From the NCBI GenBank assembly GCA_946186915.1, contig CAMHOY010000012.1, forward strand, positions 1-64,000: DNA of 64,000 nucleotides. Direction: 5' to 3'. Position numbers and translations under genes: made by a program. Of this stretch, positions 41,835 to 51,171 are shown piece after piece. Under the pieces are notes generated by a model. The model made no database searches and was not told where the DNA came from. It worked only from the letters and a program-made list of their open reading frames with translations. Within the stretch, counting starts at the first letter, position 1. Each line of letters begins with the position of its first letter. This DNA is from an uncultured Bacteroidales bacterium. Lineage in GTDB: Bacteria; Bacteroidota; Bacteroidia; Bacteroidales; Paludibacteraceae.

Positions 41835-42166
41835 TATATGCTTTGATTGCCATAGGATCCGTCTTCACCGCCGCTTGCGCACAGATGTTGCTCAAGCAGG
41901 GAGCCCGCTGCGGTTATACCCTCTGGTGGCGGCAGTACATGAACGGATGGGTGATCAGCGGGTATGCAATCATGTTTGCCACGATGGTAGTCAATATCTG
42001 GTGCATGCACCACGGACTGCAACTCAAGGAGATCAGTATCATCGAGTCCATGAGTTATCTGTTTGTGCCGGTGCTCAGTCGGGTGCTGTTCAAAGAACCT
42101 GTCTCATGGCGGAAAGGACTCGCCATAGGCGTCATTATCACAGGAGTAATTATATTTTTCTTATGA
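41831..42166 (+). CDS. Small multidrug-resistance-type membrane protein (subunit 2)
   Basis: The 111-residue, four-helix partner (YALIAIGSVFTAACAQMLLK..., ending LFKEPVSWRKGLAIGVIITGVII) overlaps its neighbours on both sides by ATGA, so the two SMR subunits and the following aminotransferase are co-translated. Inferred role: flipping a lipid-linked sugar to the periplasm. Confidence 0.75.
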   Translation: MIYALIAIGSVFTAACAQMLLKQGARCGYTLWWRQYMNGWVISGYAIMFATMVVNIWCMHHGLQLKEISIIESMSYLFVPVLSRVLFKEPVSWRKGLAIGVIITGVIIFFL

Positions 42167-43356
42167 AGATAAATTTCAATCAACCGCATTTGACGGGTAA
42201 GGAAGCCCATTACATGTATGAGGCGGTGTTTGCCGGTAAGTTAAGCGGCAACGGTAAGTTCACGAAAGCCTGCCAAGCTTGGTTCGAGCAGCGTTACGGT
42301 TTTCGCAAATGTCTGCTGACGAGCAGTGGCACGGATGCACTGGAGATGTGCGCCATGCTTTGTGATCTCAAGCCGGGCGATGAAGTGATCGTACCGAGTT
42401 ATACGTTCGTCTCCACGGCATTGGCGTTCCTGCGCGAGGGTGCGAAAGTCGTTTTTGCCGACTCTATGAAGCGTAATCCGAACCTGGATGCCGAGAGTCT
42501 GGAAGCACTCATCACACCGCGCACGAGAGTCATTGTTCCGGTGCATTATGCCGGCGTGGCATGCGACATGGATGCCATCATGGCGGTGGCGAAAAAGCAT
42601 AACCTACTGGTAGTGGAAGACGCCGCACAGGCGATAGATAGCTACTATCGATCCTCTAACCCTCTAACCTCTAACCCTCTAACCTCTAACCCTCTAACCC
42701 CTCTTGGTGGCATCGGCCACTTGGCAGCTTTCTCGTTTCATGAGACGAAGAATATCACGGCGGGCGGCGAAGGCGGTTTGTTGGTAGTGAATGACGAGCG
42801 CTTTGTGCGTCGCGCAGAGATCATATGGGAGAAAGGTACCAACCGCGCCGAGTTCTTCCGAGGCGAAGTGAATAAATACGGGTGGGTGGACATGGGAAGT
42901 TCGTTCCTACCGGCAGAAATCAATGCAGCGTTCCTTTGGGCACAACTGGAAAATCTTGATGATATCCAAGCTAAGCGTAAGGCTCTCTGGAACTGTTATT
43001 ACGAAAGGTTGTCCCTTTTAGGGGAAAACCTACGGAAAGAGGCTGGGGTTGCTCCTTTTACGCTTCCCGATATTCCGGATTATGCGACCAATAATGCCCA
43101 CATGTTCTATCTTGTATTGCCGAGTCTGGAGGCGCGTACGGCGCTGTTGGCGTATCTGAAGGAACATGAGGTGTATGCGGTCTTCCATTATCTGAGTCTG
43201 CATAGCAGCCCCTATTATCACGATAAACATGACGGAAGGGTGTTGCCGGAATGCGACCGCTATGCCGATTGTCTGGTGCGTCTGCCGCTGTTCTATGACC
43301 TGCAAATGGAGGATGTGAATCATATATGCGATTTGATCGAAGCATATTATCGTTAA
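42163..43356 (+). CDS. DegT/DnrJ/EryC1 aminotransferase (WecE/RffA-like)
   Basis: Start ATG 42163 (MKINFNQPHLTGKEAHYM) matches the family beginning; an upstream open extension shares the SMR gene's DNA and is rejected. The 397-residue protein has LLTSSGTDALEMCAM, PSYTFVSTALAFL, VVEDAAQAIDSYY and SFHETKNITAGGEGGLL with the cofactor Lys near 199. WecE-type enzymes transaminate dTDP-4-keto-6-deoxy-glucose at C4. Residues about 163-180 (SSNPLTSNPLTSNPLTPL) come from an in-frame repeat in a loop just before the cofactor Lys region. Confidence 0.85.
   Translation: MKINFNQPHLTGKEAHYMYEAVFAGKLSGNGKFTKACQAWFEQRYGFRKCLLTSSGTDALEMCAMLCDLKPGDEVIVPSYTFVSTALAFLREGAKVVFADSMKRNPNLDAESLEALITPRTRVIVPVHYAGVACDMDAIMAVAKKHNLLVVEDAAQAIDSYYRSSNPLTSNPLTSNPLTPLGGIGHLAAFSFHETKNITAGGEGGLLVVNDERFVRRAEIIWEKGTNRAEFFRGEVNKYGWVDMGSSFLPAEINAAFLWAQLENLDDIQAKRKALWNCYYERLSLLGENLRKEAGVAPFTLPDIPDYATNNAHMFYLVLPSLEARTALLAYLKEHEVYAVFHYLSLHSSPYYHDKHDGRVLPECDRYADCLVRLPLFYDLQMEDVNHICDLIEAYYR
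42652..42705 (+). repeat. 15-bp in-frame tandem array in the WecE-like gene
   Basis: About three and a half copies of TCTAACCCTCTAACC encode S-N-P-L-T repeatedly. It is the opposite orientation to the array in the 35858 gene. Confidence 0.9.
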
Positions 43357-44930
43357 CGCTGCTGCTGGTGTCGCTGGCATGGACCTTATGGTTTGTTTTT
43401 GCCGGTTTCGGCAACCATCAGGACCCGCTTTACTGGTTGTATAAATACCAGCATCTCGAAGGCGGATGGATGGCTGTCGGAGCTTTGCTCACCGGCGGTG
43501 CTGTCGTGCGGCTCTTCGGCGCGGAACTGTTGCCGTTACGCCTCTTCGGATGGCTCTGTACGGTAGCAGCGATTGCTTTACCATACTGCTGCTTGTTAGA
43601 TAGCGAGCAGCGGAAAAAGAACCTCCATTGGTTAGCGCTCACTTTCCTGCTGACGGGGTATGGTGCCTTTCAGGAATTCAGTCCCGGTACCCTGACAGTA
43701 CTGTTACTTTCCGCTATATGGGTGACAGCAAGTAAATCAGAAGTCAGAGATCAGAAATCAGAAGTCAGAAGTCAGAAATCAGAAATCATTACGGCTATCC
43801 TCGCGGGATTAGCCGTAAGTGTGCGTTTCCCGAACATACTGGTGCTATTGGTCTTGATTCCGTTATGGAAGAAACGCAGTCTGTGGTGCGTGCCTATTGC
43901 GGCTGCAACGGCAGGAATCGTTTATCTGTTGGGGTATCTCTTTGTCACACCCGCTCCGCTTGATGCCGCCATGACGAGTCATGACCTTTGGCCGATGATT
44001 ACCAAACTATGGACGAATGCCGGTAAGCTTATCGGTTTTCTCCTTCTCGGTATCGGTGTGATGGGGGCCTCTTCCCTGACCCTCCCCCTAAAAGGAGAGG
44101 GAAAACAGATTGCCGCCGGACTGATAACCGGTCTTGCGCTCGTTCTGTATATCGCGTACGTTATCCCGTCTGCGCAGTGGTACAATAGCGACCTGACCTA
44201 CTTGCTTTCGGCCCTGTGCCTCGTCATTGCGCTAACCACTAACCCTCTAACCACTAACCCGCTAACCTCTAACCCTCTAACCTATGGAGCTGTCATCCTG
44301 ATGATAGCGACATTAGGTACCGACACGGCCTGGCTCAAACTCTTTCCGGCGGTGCTGTGTTTATTGCCGGTAGCTGCTGCACAGCATGCAGCACCCATGC
44401 GGAGCTATCTATGGTGGGTGTTGCTACCGGTGACGATGATGGTGATGGTTCGGCATAGTACGAACAGCATCGGCAAGAACGACCTTACGCAAGCGACCAC
44501 CATCAGCGTCATCACCCCTTATCGCGGTATCGCCGTTACCGATGCGCAAGAAGCACGTATCCGGCAGTATAGGGCAGACTATGACAGTCTGCGTTTAGCG
44601 TTTAGCGATGAGCGTTTAGAGGTGCTCGCGCTGGGGCAGGAGAACCATCTGATGCGGGCTGTGACGGGGTGTCAGGCGGCGCGGTACAATGAGTTCTGGT
44701 CGAATATATACGATTCCGTCTATACTGCCAAATACCGTCCGATCATCGAAGCGGAGCAACCTATTGTATTCTGTTTCTTCTCGCCGCAGTTCAAGACCAA
44801 ACCCGAATACAAAGACCGACAGAGCGCTATGGAGTGCATGCTCCGCGAACTGAACTATACCGAAATTGAGCGGAACACCTTCCGCTACACCATCTATATC
44901 CCCTCAAAGGGGAAAGGGATGAACGAGTGA
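43326..44930 (+). CDS. Polytopic membrane protein, GT-C-like
   Basis: It starts at ATG 43326, overlapping the aminotransferase by 31 bases. The 534-residue protein has about ten hydrophobic segments (SILSLTLLLVSLAWTLWFVF first) and a soluble tail ending in PSKGKGMNE. It contains repeat-derived runs: KSEVRDQKSEVRSQKSEI (43733-43790), LTLPLKGEGKQ (palindrome near 44080-44103) and TTNPLTTNPLTSNPLT (44230-44283), all in predicted loops. It may be a lipid-linked sugar transferase. Confidence 0.55.
   Translation: MRFDRSILSLTLLLVSLAWTLWFVFAGFGNHQDPLYWLYKYQHLEGGWMAVGALLTGGAVVRLFGAELLPLRLFGWLCTVAAIALPYCCLLDSEQRKKNLHWLALTFLLTGYGAFQEFSPGTLTVLLLSAIWVTASKSEVRDQKSEVRSQKSEIITAILAGLAVSVRFPNILVLLVLIPLWKKRSLWCVPIAAATAGIVYLLGYLFVTPAPLDAAMTSHDLWPMITKLWTNAGKLIGFLLLGIGVMGASSLTLPLKGEGKQIAAGLITGLALVLYIAYVIPSAQWYNSDLTYLLSALCLVIALTTNPLTTNPLTSNPLTYGAVILMIATLGTDTAWLKLFPAVLCLLPVAAAQHAAPMRSYLWWVLLPVTMMVMVRHSTNSIGKNDLTQATTISVITPYRGIAVTDAQEARIRQYRADYDSLRLAFSDERLEVLALGQENHLMRAVTGCQAARYNEFWSNIYDSVYTAKYRPIIEAEQPIVFCFFSPQFKTKPEYKDRQSAMECMLRELNYTEIERNTFRYTIYIPSKGKGMNE
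44227..44283 (+). repeat. In-frame CTAACC tandem array in a membrane-protein gene
   Basis: CTAACCACTAACCCTCTAAC-type units of 15 bases encode T-N-P-L-T three times. It lies between two hydrophobic segments. Confidence 0.85.
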
Positions 44931-44987
44931 ACGGATGAACGAGTGAAAGAATGAAAGAGTGAAAGAATGAAAGAGTGAAAAGTGAAT

Positions 44988-46031
44988 ATGATCAAGAAAT
45001 TCAATGATATCATAGCCGACCTGAAGGCTGACAAGTACGCACCGGTGTATGTGCTGTGCGGAGAAGAACCCTATTATCCGGACCAAGTGTGTGACTATAT
45101 TGCGGAACATGCGCTGGATGAGATGGCGCGTGAGTTTGACCAGCAGATGGTGTATGGTCGTGACCTGCAGAACGCCGATATCGCGTCCGTCATCAGTGCG
45201 GCACGCGGTTATGCGATGATGGGTGGACGCAAGGTGGTTATTGTGCGCGAAGCGCAGGCGGTTAAGAAATGGGAGGCGTTGGAGGCATATCTCAATAACC
45301 TCATGCCGCAGACGGTATTGGTGATCTGCTACAACGGCAAACCCGACAAGCGGCAGGGAGTATGGAAGACGGCGGCGGAGCATCCGCAGGTAGTGTGGCT
45401 GCAATCTGACAAACTGCGGGACTATGAAGTGGAGCGGTGGATAGCTGATTATATTCAAGAATATAATCGCCGGTTATCGGTGAACGGAGAGCAGTTAACG
45501 GTTGATCCTCGCATTGCTCCGATCTTGGCGGATCATTTGGGAACGGACCTCTCAGCGATTGTCGGTGCGGTACAGAAACTGATTGACGGTCGTCCCGAAG
45601 GAGTCAACACCATCGATGTGGCACTCGTGGAGCGCAATATCGGTATCTCGAAGGATTATAATATCATTGAGTTGCAGTCGGCGCTCATACGCGGAGACAT
45701 AGCGAAAGCCCACCGAATCACGCAGTATTTCGCCTCCAGCAAAGACCATGTGATGGTGCGCGAATTGGCGCCGTTACAGACGTTCTTCTCCAACCTGCTG
45801 ATGTATCATTACCTGCCCGACAAGAGTCAGGCGAACGTAGCGAAGGAGTTAGGTATCAACCCCTTCTTTGTACGCGACTATGCTACCGCGGCGAAACGGT
45901 ATCCTGCCGGAAAGACATTCCTGATTATCGGGTATCTGCGCGAGATGGATGCTCGGTACAAAGGTATCAACAACCCTTCGGCAAAAGATGCCGATTTATG
46001 GAAGGAGTTGATCTATAAAATTATGCATTAA
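44988..46031 (+). CDS. holA: DNA polymerase III subunit delta
   Basis: The ATG at 44988 was chosen; GTG 44982 is part of the spacer repeat. The 347-residue protein has the clamp-loader delta pattern KYAPVYVLCGEEPYYPDQVCDYI, MMGGRKVVIVREAQAVKKWEALEAYL, and VERNIGISKDYNIIELQSAL. It loads the sliding clamp during replication. A repeat-like RLSVNGEQLTV run occurs in frame near 45471-45500. It marks the return to housekeeping genes. Confidence 0.85.
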   Translation: MIKKFNDIIADLKADKYAPVYVLCGEEPYYPDQVCDYIAEHALDEMAREFDQQMVYGRDLQNADIASVISAARGYAMMGGRKVVIVREAQAVKKWEALEAYLNNLMPQTVLVICYNGKPDKRQGVWKTAAEHPQVVWLQSDKLRDYEVERWIADYIQEYNRRLSVNGEQLTVDPRIAPILADHLGTDLSAIVGAVQKLIDGRPEGVNTIDVALVERNIGISKDYNIIELQSALIRGDIAKAHRITQYFASSKDHVMVRELAPLQTFFSNLLMYHYLPDKSQANVAKELGINPFFVRDYATAAKRYPAGKTFLIIGYLREMDARYKGINNPSAKDADLWKELIYKIMH

Positions 46032-46567
46032 TCCCGGCTCCCTTCCCTGTAGGGAGGGGTTGGGGGTAGGCTCTTTTTCATCGGTTCCCAGAGAACAGGG
46101 TAACCATGCTGTGTCACCCGGAGAATACTATCCAACTGGTGCTGTGTCAGCGCCGGTTTTTTCTTTAGTCTATTGGCTATGGAGTACATTGCAGGACGGA
46201 CATTCAGTTCTTCCTCATGAGCTGCATCAAACGCCACGCGTTCGGCTTCCAGTTTCGCCAATACTTTCGGGTATATCTTATCGAAGAGTTGCGGATGGGC
46301 GGTGTACCAAACCAATGACGAGTCGAACTGGGCCTGCGTCACACCGTGTTTCTCCAGCACTTCGGCGTAGTAGATATCCGCTACGTCATTATGCCCGAAT
46401 TGCAGACCCGACACTTGCAGCAATGCATCGGTCTTATGCAGATCGACCATGATGTCCCGCATCTCCCACGAATGTAAGATTCCTTTCGGACGACAGCCGA
46501 CGAACAGGACCGTGAGAAACAGTCCTATTAGTATCTGAGATTTGATATTTGAAATTCCCCCTTTCAT
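46028..46567 (-). CDS. DUF4296 lipoprotein
   Basis: The 179-residue product has a signal peptide with lipobox-like FVGC (Cys near 25) and WEMRDIMVDLHKTDALLQ, the DUF4296 pattern seen in Bacteroidetes outer-membrane lipoproteins. The last 14 residues (SLPPTPPYREGSRD) are encoded by the spacer palindrome TCCCTTCCCTGTAGGGAGGG, which extends the protein until the stop. It converges on and overlaps holA by 4 bases at their ends. Confidence 0.75.
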   Translation of the reverse strand: MKGGISNIKSQILIGLFLTVLFVGCRPKGILHSWEMRDIMVDLHKTDALLQVSGLQFGHNDVADIYYAEVLEKHGVTQAQFDSSLVWYTAHPQLFDKIYPKVLAKLEAERVAFDAAHEEELNVRPAMYSIANRLKKKPALTQHQLDSILRVTQHGYPVLWEPMKKSLPPTPPYREGSRD

Positions 46568-46632
46568 CCGTTCATCCGTTCATCCGTTCATCCGTTCATC
46601 CGTTCATCCGTTCATCCTTTCATCCGTTCACT
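46560..46632 (-). repeat. GGATGAAC tandem array between two minus-strand genes
   Basis: Seven or eight consecutive octamers (CCGTTCAT on the plus strand) start at the DUF4296 start codon and run into the 3' end of lspA, adding its last residues SERMKG. The orientation again follows transcription. Confidence 0.85.
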
Positions 46633-47166
46633 CTTATTGAGTTCTTTCATGTAAAAGAGCAGGATTACTATTACGGCGCAAGTGATACAACTGTCGGCGA
46701 AGTTAAATACGGGACGGAAGAAGATCACCTCGCCTGCGCTGTTATGGATCAGCGGGAAGTAGAACATATCTACCACGCGGCCGTAGAACCACCCTGCGTA
46801 ACCGAACAGTTTGCCATAGAACACACAATCGATGATGTTTCCTAATGCGCCGGCGATGATGAAAGCAATGGTGGCGAGGAAGCCTGTTTTTGTCTCGGGT
46901 TTATGGATCAGTACGTGTGCGTACCAGCCCAACAGACCTACCGCTAACAAGCGGAAGAGGGTCAATGCCAGTTTGCTGAACCACTCGATACCAAAAGCCA
47001 TTCCGTTATTCTCGATATAGCATATCCAGAACCATGAGAATACCTCACGGCTCTCGCCTAATGCAAAATGCGTGGCAATATAGAGTTTGATAGCCTGATC
47101 GATGATCAACGATAGCAGTACTATTGCTGTCACCATCAGCGTCCTTTTGGTTACACTATACTCCAT
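46612..47166 (-). CDS. lspA: Lipoprotein signal peptidase
   Basis: The 184-residue four-helix protein has the catalytic regions GALGNIIDCVFYGKLFGY and FNFADSCITCAVIV (second Asp). It cleaves prolipoproteins at the inner membrane. Its C-terminal residues are repeat-encoded (see 46560-46632). It is in an apparent operon with the DUF4296 lipoprotein gene. Confidence 0.9.
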   Translation of the reverse strand: MEYSVTKRTLMVTAIVLLSLIIDQAIKLYIATHFALGESREVFSWFWICYIENNGMAFGIEWFSKLALTLFRLLAVGLLGWYAHVLIHKPETKTGFLATIAFIIAGALGNIIDCVFYGKLFGYAGWFYGRVVDMFYFPLIHNSAGEVIFFRPVFNFADSCITCAVIVILLFYMKELNKSERMKG

Positions 47167-47194
47167 ATAGTTATTAGAAATCAGAAATTAGAAA

Positions 47195-48478
47195 TCAGTT
47201 TTTTCCGAACGCTGCTTTGACTTGGTCAAGACGGTCAAGTTTCTCCCATGTGAACAGTTCTACTTCGCGGGTATATTCATGGTCGTCGGCATCCAGGAAG
47301 GTCTTTGTGACAATCTCGTTCTTGCGTCCCATGTGTCCGTAGCGTGCGGTCTCTTCGTACATCGGTTGTGTCAGTTTGAGATCGCGTGTGATTGATGCAG
47401 GACGGAGGTCAAACAGCTCGCTCACTTTCTGAGCAATCTCCGCATCGCTCATCGCCACTTGGGCTGTTCCGAAGGTGTTGACGTACAGCGAGACGGGTTC
47501 GGCTACGCCGATGGCATAACTCACCTGTACCAATGCCTCGTGCGCCACGCCGGCTGCTACGAGATGTTTCGCTATCCACCGTGCCGCATAGGCTGCCGAG
47601 CGATCCACTTTAGACGGGTCTTTCCCGCTGAACGCACCGCCGCCGTGAGCACCGCGACCGCCGTAGGTATCTACGATGATCTTGCGTCCCGTCAGACCAG
47701 TATCGCCGTGAGGGCCGCCGATGACGAAGTTTCCCGTCGGGTTAACCAACAGCTTTGCTTTCGGATCTTTGAGGAACTGCTCCAGCAAATGACCGTAACG
47801 CGAGTCACGCGTTGCTACGCGCGGCAACAGGATCTCGATGATATCTTTTTTGATTCGTTCACTCGTTAACTCTTTCGCTCCCTCACTCGTTGCCACCTCC
47901 GGATTATGCTGCGTCGAGAGCACGATGGTATCGATGCGTACGGGATGGTTTTGCTCATCGTACTCGATCGTCACCTGCGATTTGCTGTCCGGACGCAGAT
48001 AGGTCATCTGCTGACCTTCTTTACGAATACGCGCGAGCGTAAATACTAAGGTATGCGCGAGATCCAGCGTCAACGGCATGAAATTATCCGTCTCGTCGGT
48101 GGCGTAACCGAACATCATTCCCTGGTCACCGGCACCTTGTTCCTCTTCCGTTCCGCGGCTCACACCCATGTTGATGTCCTGGCTCTGCGCATGGAGGGCG
48201 GTGAGGATGCCGCAACTCTCCGCCTCGAATTTATACTCCGACTTCGTGTAACCGATCTCGGCGATGGTCTTACGGGCGATCTTCAGCAGGTCCACCCATC
48301 CTTTGCAACTTACTTCGCCGGCGATGACCACCTGTCCGGTGGTGCACATCGTCTCACACGCTACATGCGCATGGGGATCCTGCGCTAACATATTATCCAA
48401 TATGGCGTCCGATATCTGGTCCGCCACTTTGTCCGGGTGTCCTTCCGACACCGACTCTGATGTAAATAAATAATGCAT
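47195..48478 (-). CDS. metK: S-adenosylmethionine synthetase
   Basis: The start is the ATG at 48478 ([18 protein letters not shown]); longer frames are not supported. The 427-residue protein has the family motifs [12 protein letters not shown] and [20 protein letters not shown]. It makes SAM, also the cofactor of the radical SAM enzyme at 2064. A repeat run in frame (about 47856-47892) encodes [13 protein letters not shown]. Upstream to the divergent promoter at 48674 there is a short palindrome (CTTGTGGCACAAG), but no recognisable riboswitch. Confidence 0.9.
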   Translation of the reverse strand: MHYLFTSESVSEGHPDKVADQISDAILDNMLAQDPHAHVACETMCTTGQVVIAGEVSCKGWVDLLKIARKTIAEIGYTKSEYKFEAESCGILTALHAQSQDINMGVSRGTEEEQGAGDQGMMFGYATDETDNFMPLTLDLAHTLVFTLARIRKEGQQMTYLRPDSKSQVTIEYDEQNHPVRIDTIVLSTQHNPEVATSEGAKELTSERIKKDIIEILLPRVATRDSRYGHLLEQFLKDPKAKLLVNPTGNFVIGGPHGDTGLTGRKIIVDTYGGRGAHGGGAFSGKDPSKVDRSAAYAARWIAKHLVAAGVAHEALVQVSYAIGVAEPVSLYVNTFGTAQVAMSDAEIAQKVSELFDLRPASITRDLKLTQPMYEETARYGHMGRKNEIVTKTFLDADDHEYTREVELFTWEKLDRLDQVKAAFGKN

Positions 48479-48649
48479 AGTATTGTTCATAAAAAAATCC
48501 ACAAGCGACTGTTTTAGCTTGTGGCACAAGTTTTAGCATTGTTTTAACGAGGTTGCAAGCAGTCAAATCCATCCTCTGTTTCAAATCCGCTGCAAAATTA
48601 CAACAAAAATTGCACATACGCAAATTTATATGTTATTTTTTCGCTTTTA

Positions 48650-48681
48650 TTTGCAAATTTGAAAAATTTGTAGTATCTTTG
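48650..48681 (+). promoter_or_regulatory. Promoter of the TPR gene
   Basis: TTTG near 48652 and the -7 box TATCTTTG at 48674-48681 lie 50 bases before the ATG at 48732. A weak echo of the CATAT/ATATG palindrome seen at 3536 is present near 48614. Confidence 0.6.
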
Positions 48682-48731
48682 CAGCCGATTTTGGAAATAA
48701 CTTATTGTAAACAATAAAACAATCAAATAAA

Positions 48732-49415
48732 ATGGCAAAAAAGAAACAAGAGTTCGAGAAACAAGACGAACAGTTGCAAGAAGTTAATGAAGCGCTGACA
48801 GGCGCCGGTAAATGGATTGAGGACAACGCAAACCTCATCAGTTGGATTGTATGCGGTATCGCTGTCATAGTGATCGGCATCATCGCCATCAACACCTATG
48901 TCATCAAGCCGAAGGCTGCAGAGGCAGCTAATGAGAACGCCAAGGCAGAAGCTTATTTCCTCGCCGGCGATTTCGACAAAGCGCTTAACGGTGACGACGC
49001 TGAGTGCATTGGTTTTGAGGCTATCGCGCAGGAGTACAAGCATTTCCAGCAGGGCGAGCTTGCTGCCCTCTACGCAGGTATCTGCTATTATGAAAAGGGC
49101 GAGTACGAAGAGGCTGCCAAGTACCTGAAGAAATTCTCTGCCGGCGACCTGAACATCAACCCCGCTGCTCATCAGTTGCTCGGAGACGCATATGTTGAGT
49201 TGGAGGAATACGGCAAAGCAGCCAAGGCATTCGAGGCAGCTGCCGAGTCCGGCAATGAGATCATCGCTCCGATGAGTCTGAAGAAAGCCGGTATCGTCTA
49301 TCTGCATGAGGGCGAGAAAGCGAAAGCACTCCGCGCGTTCGAGGCTATCAAGAACGATTACCCGCAGAGCGCAGAGGCGCAGGATATTGACAAATATATC
49401 GCTGTAGCCGAATAA
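48732..49415 (+). CDS. Membrane-anchored tetratricopeptide protein (YfgM-like)
   Basis: The 227-residue product has a charged cytoplasmic start (KKKQEFEKQDEQLQ), one helix (LISWIVCGIAVIVIGIIAIN, about 35-54) and TPR-like helices (LAALYAGICYYEKGEYEEAAKYL, AHQLLGDAYVELEEYGKAAKAFE). It is likely a periplasmic scaffold. Bacteroidetes commonly have this gene before ribH. Confidence 0.75.
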   Translation: MAKKKQEFEKQDEQLQEVNEALTGAGKWIEDNANLISWIVCGIAVIVIGIIAINTYVIKPKAAEAANENAKAEAYFLAGDFDKALNGDDAECIGFEAIAQEYKHFQQGELAALYAGICYYEKGEYEEAAKYLKKFSAGDLNINPAAHQLLGDAYVELEEYGKAAKAFEAAAESGNEIIAPMSLKKAGIVYLHEGEKAKALRAFEAIKNDYPQSAEAQDIDKYIAVAE

Positions 49416-49427
49416 ATCGTACATGGT

Positions 49428-49904
49428 ATGACTACTGATTTCTCGAAATACGATGCGAATCAACTGCCTAGCGCTGAGGTCCTCGGACGTCAGCGCTATG
49501 CAATTGTGGTAGCAGACTGGAATAACGACATCACCTATCCGATGATGCTCGGCGCAGTGGAGACGCTCACCAAACATGGCGTATCGGTGGATAATATCGA
49601 TATTATGCATGTTCCGGGTGCCGTCGAACTGACGTACGGTGCTGCGCACATCATGAAGGAGGAGCGCATCGATGCGATTATCGTCATCGGTTGCGTCATC
49701 CGCGGCGACACCCCGCATTTCGACTATGTGTGTCAGTCCGTGACACAAGGCGTAGCAACGCTTAACACGCAAGGCAAGGTGCCCATCATCTTCTCCGTCC
49801 TCACGGTAAACGACAAGCAGCAGGCACTCGACCGTTGTGGCGGCCGATTAGGCAATAAGGGCGTTGAGGGAGCAGTGACCGCCATTCATATGGCTAACTT
49901 GTAA
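49428..49904 (+). CDS. ribH: 6,7-Dimethyl-8-ribityllumazine synthase
   Basis: The 158-residue protein contains VVADWNNDIT, VPGAVELTYGAAHI, IGCVIRGDTPHFDYVCQSVTQGV and PIIFSVLTVNDKQQAL, the family motifs with catalytic His near 91 in the D-T-P-H-F-D segment. It makes the penultimate intermediate of riboflavin. Confidence 0.9.
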   Translation: MTTDFSKYDANQLPSAEVLGRQRYAIVVADWNNDITYPMMLGAVETLTKHGVSVDNIDIMHVPGAVELTYGAAHIMKEERIDAIIVIGCVIRGDTPHFDYVCQSVTQGVATLNTQGKVPIIFSVLTVNDKQQALDRCGGRLGNKGVEGAVTAIHMANL

Positions 49905-49934
49905 AGTTTAGAGTTTAGAGTTTAGAGTTTAGAG

Positions 49935-51167
49935 GTGAAGGTTTATAAGTTCGGTGGTGCATCGGTGAAGGACGCGGCAGGTGTTCGTAACCTGGAGCGT
50001 ATCGTCCGCACGGCGGGCGGTGACCTGATGGTGGTTGTTTCCGCCATGGGTAAGACGACGAATGCCCTCGAACGGGTGGTGGAGTTTCTCGATGCCGGCA
50101 AGGAAGATCAGGCGCTCAACCAATGGGTCGATATCATCGATTACCACGTAGCCATCATGAAAGAACTGGGTCTGCAACCCGGTTCGGACATCCGCCTGCA
50201 AGGCGAGATACCTTTTGACCCGCAACTGTCGCTCGACGAGAACTACGACCAGGTAGTGTCGCTCGGCGAGATCATGTCCACCCAGATCATCGCAGTCTAT
50301 CTGCTCAAACAAGGACTGAGCGTCGAGTGGTGGAACATGCCGAAACTGCTTCGCACGGACCATACTTGGCGCGAGGCGAAGGTGGACAACGAGACGAGTG
50401 CGGCAACCATCCGCGCAGGGTGGGAAAGACCCAACAGACCTTCCATCGTCGTGACACAAGGTTTCATTGGCGGCACCGCCGAGGGCAAGCGTACGACGCT
50501 CGGACGAGAAGGATCGGACTACACTGCCGCACTCTTAGGTAACTACCTTGATGCCGAATCCGTGACGATATGGAAAGACGTGCCGGGTATCCTGAATGCC
50601 GACCCGCGCCTCGAACCCGACACGATACTCATTCCATCACTGCGCTATCAGGACGCTGTCGAACTCAGCTATTCCGGCGCGCAGATCATTCACCCCAAGA
50701 CCATCCGTCCGCTTGAGAACAAACAGATACCGCTCTTCGTCAAACCTTTCGGCGATCCCGGAGCGGCAGGATCGAAGATAGCGGCGGACGGCGTAGGACC
50801 CATCGACGTGCCGGTATATATATGGCGCAAGAACCAGATCCTTATCACCATGCGCGCCAAAGACTTCGCCTTCGTGCTCGAAGAGAGCCTGAGCGAGATC
50901 TTCGAGATCATCCATCGCCATCGCCTGAAAGTAGCGTTGATTCAATCCTCGGCGGTTACTATCTCCGTGTGCGTCGATAACACGCGTTTTGTGCCCGAGG
51001 CGATAGAAGAACTGAAACAGCATTTCAACGTAACCTATAACGACCACCTGTCTCTGCTGACTATCCGCGGCACGACGCCTGAGATTCTCGAGCGCGCGAA
51101 GGCCGGCCGAACGATCATGCTCAGCCAGACTACCCGCCGTACGGCACGACTCGTTGTCAAAGATTAA
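49935..51167 (+). CDS. lysC: Aspartate kinase
   Basis: GTG start formed by the spacer repeat TTTAGAGTTTAGAGGTGAAG. The 410-residue enzyme has KVYKFGGASVKDAAGV, VVVSAMGKTTNALE, GRGGSD-like LGREGSDYTAALLGN and C-terminal ACT-type regions (VALIQSSAVTISVCVDN). It catalyses the first step of the Asp-family amino acids. Confidence 0.9.
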   Translation: MKVYKFGGASVKDAAGVRNLERIVRTAGGDLMVVVSAMGKTTNALERVVEFLDAGKEDQALNQWVDIIDYHVAIMKELGLQPGSDIRLQGEIPFDPQLSLDENYDQVVSLGEIMSTQIIAVYLLKQGLSVEWWNMPKLLRTDHTWREAKVDNETSAATIRAGWERPNRPSIVVTQGFIGGTAEGKRTTLGREGSDYTAALLGNYLDAESVTIWKDVPGILNADPRLEPDTILIPSLRYQDAVELSYSGAQIIHPKTIRPLENKQIPLFVKPFGDPGAAGSKIAADGVGPIDVPVYIWRKNQILITMRAKDFAFVLEESLSEIFEIIHRHRLKVALIQSSAVTISVCVDNTRFVPEAIEELKQHFNVTYNDHLSLLTIRGTTPEILERAKAGRTIMLSQTTRRTARLVVKD

Positions 51168-51171
51168 TACC

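Noticed and set aside
41875..42160. N-terminal extension of the WecE-like aminotransferase
   Set aside because: The extension is the other frame of an SMR gene; the family start is at 42163.
48479..48660. SAM riboswitch before metK
   Set aside because: Only one short palindrome (CTTGTGGCACAAG) was seen; no conserved SAM-riboswitch core was recognised.
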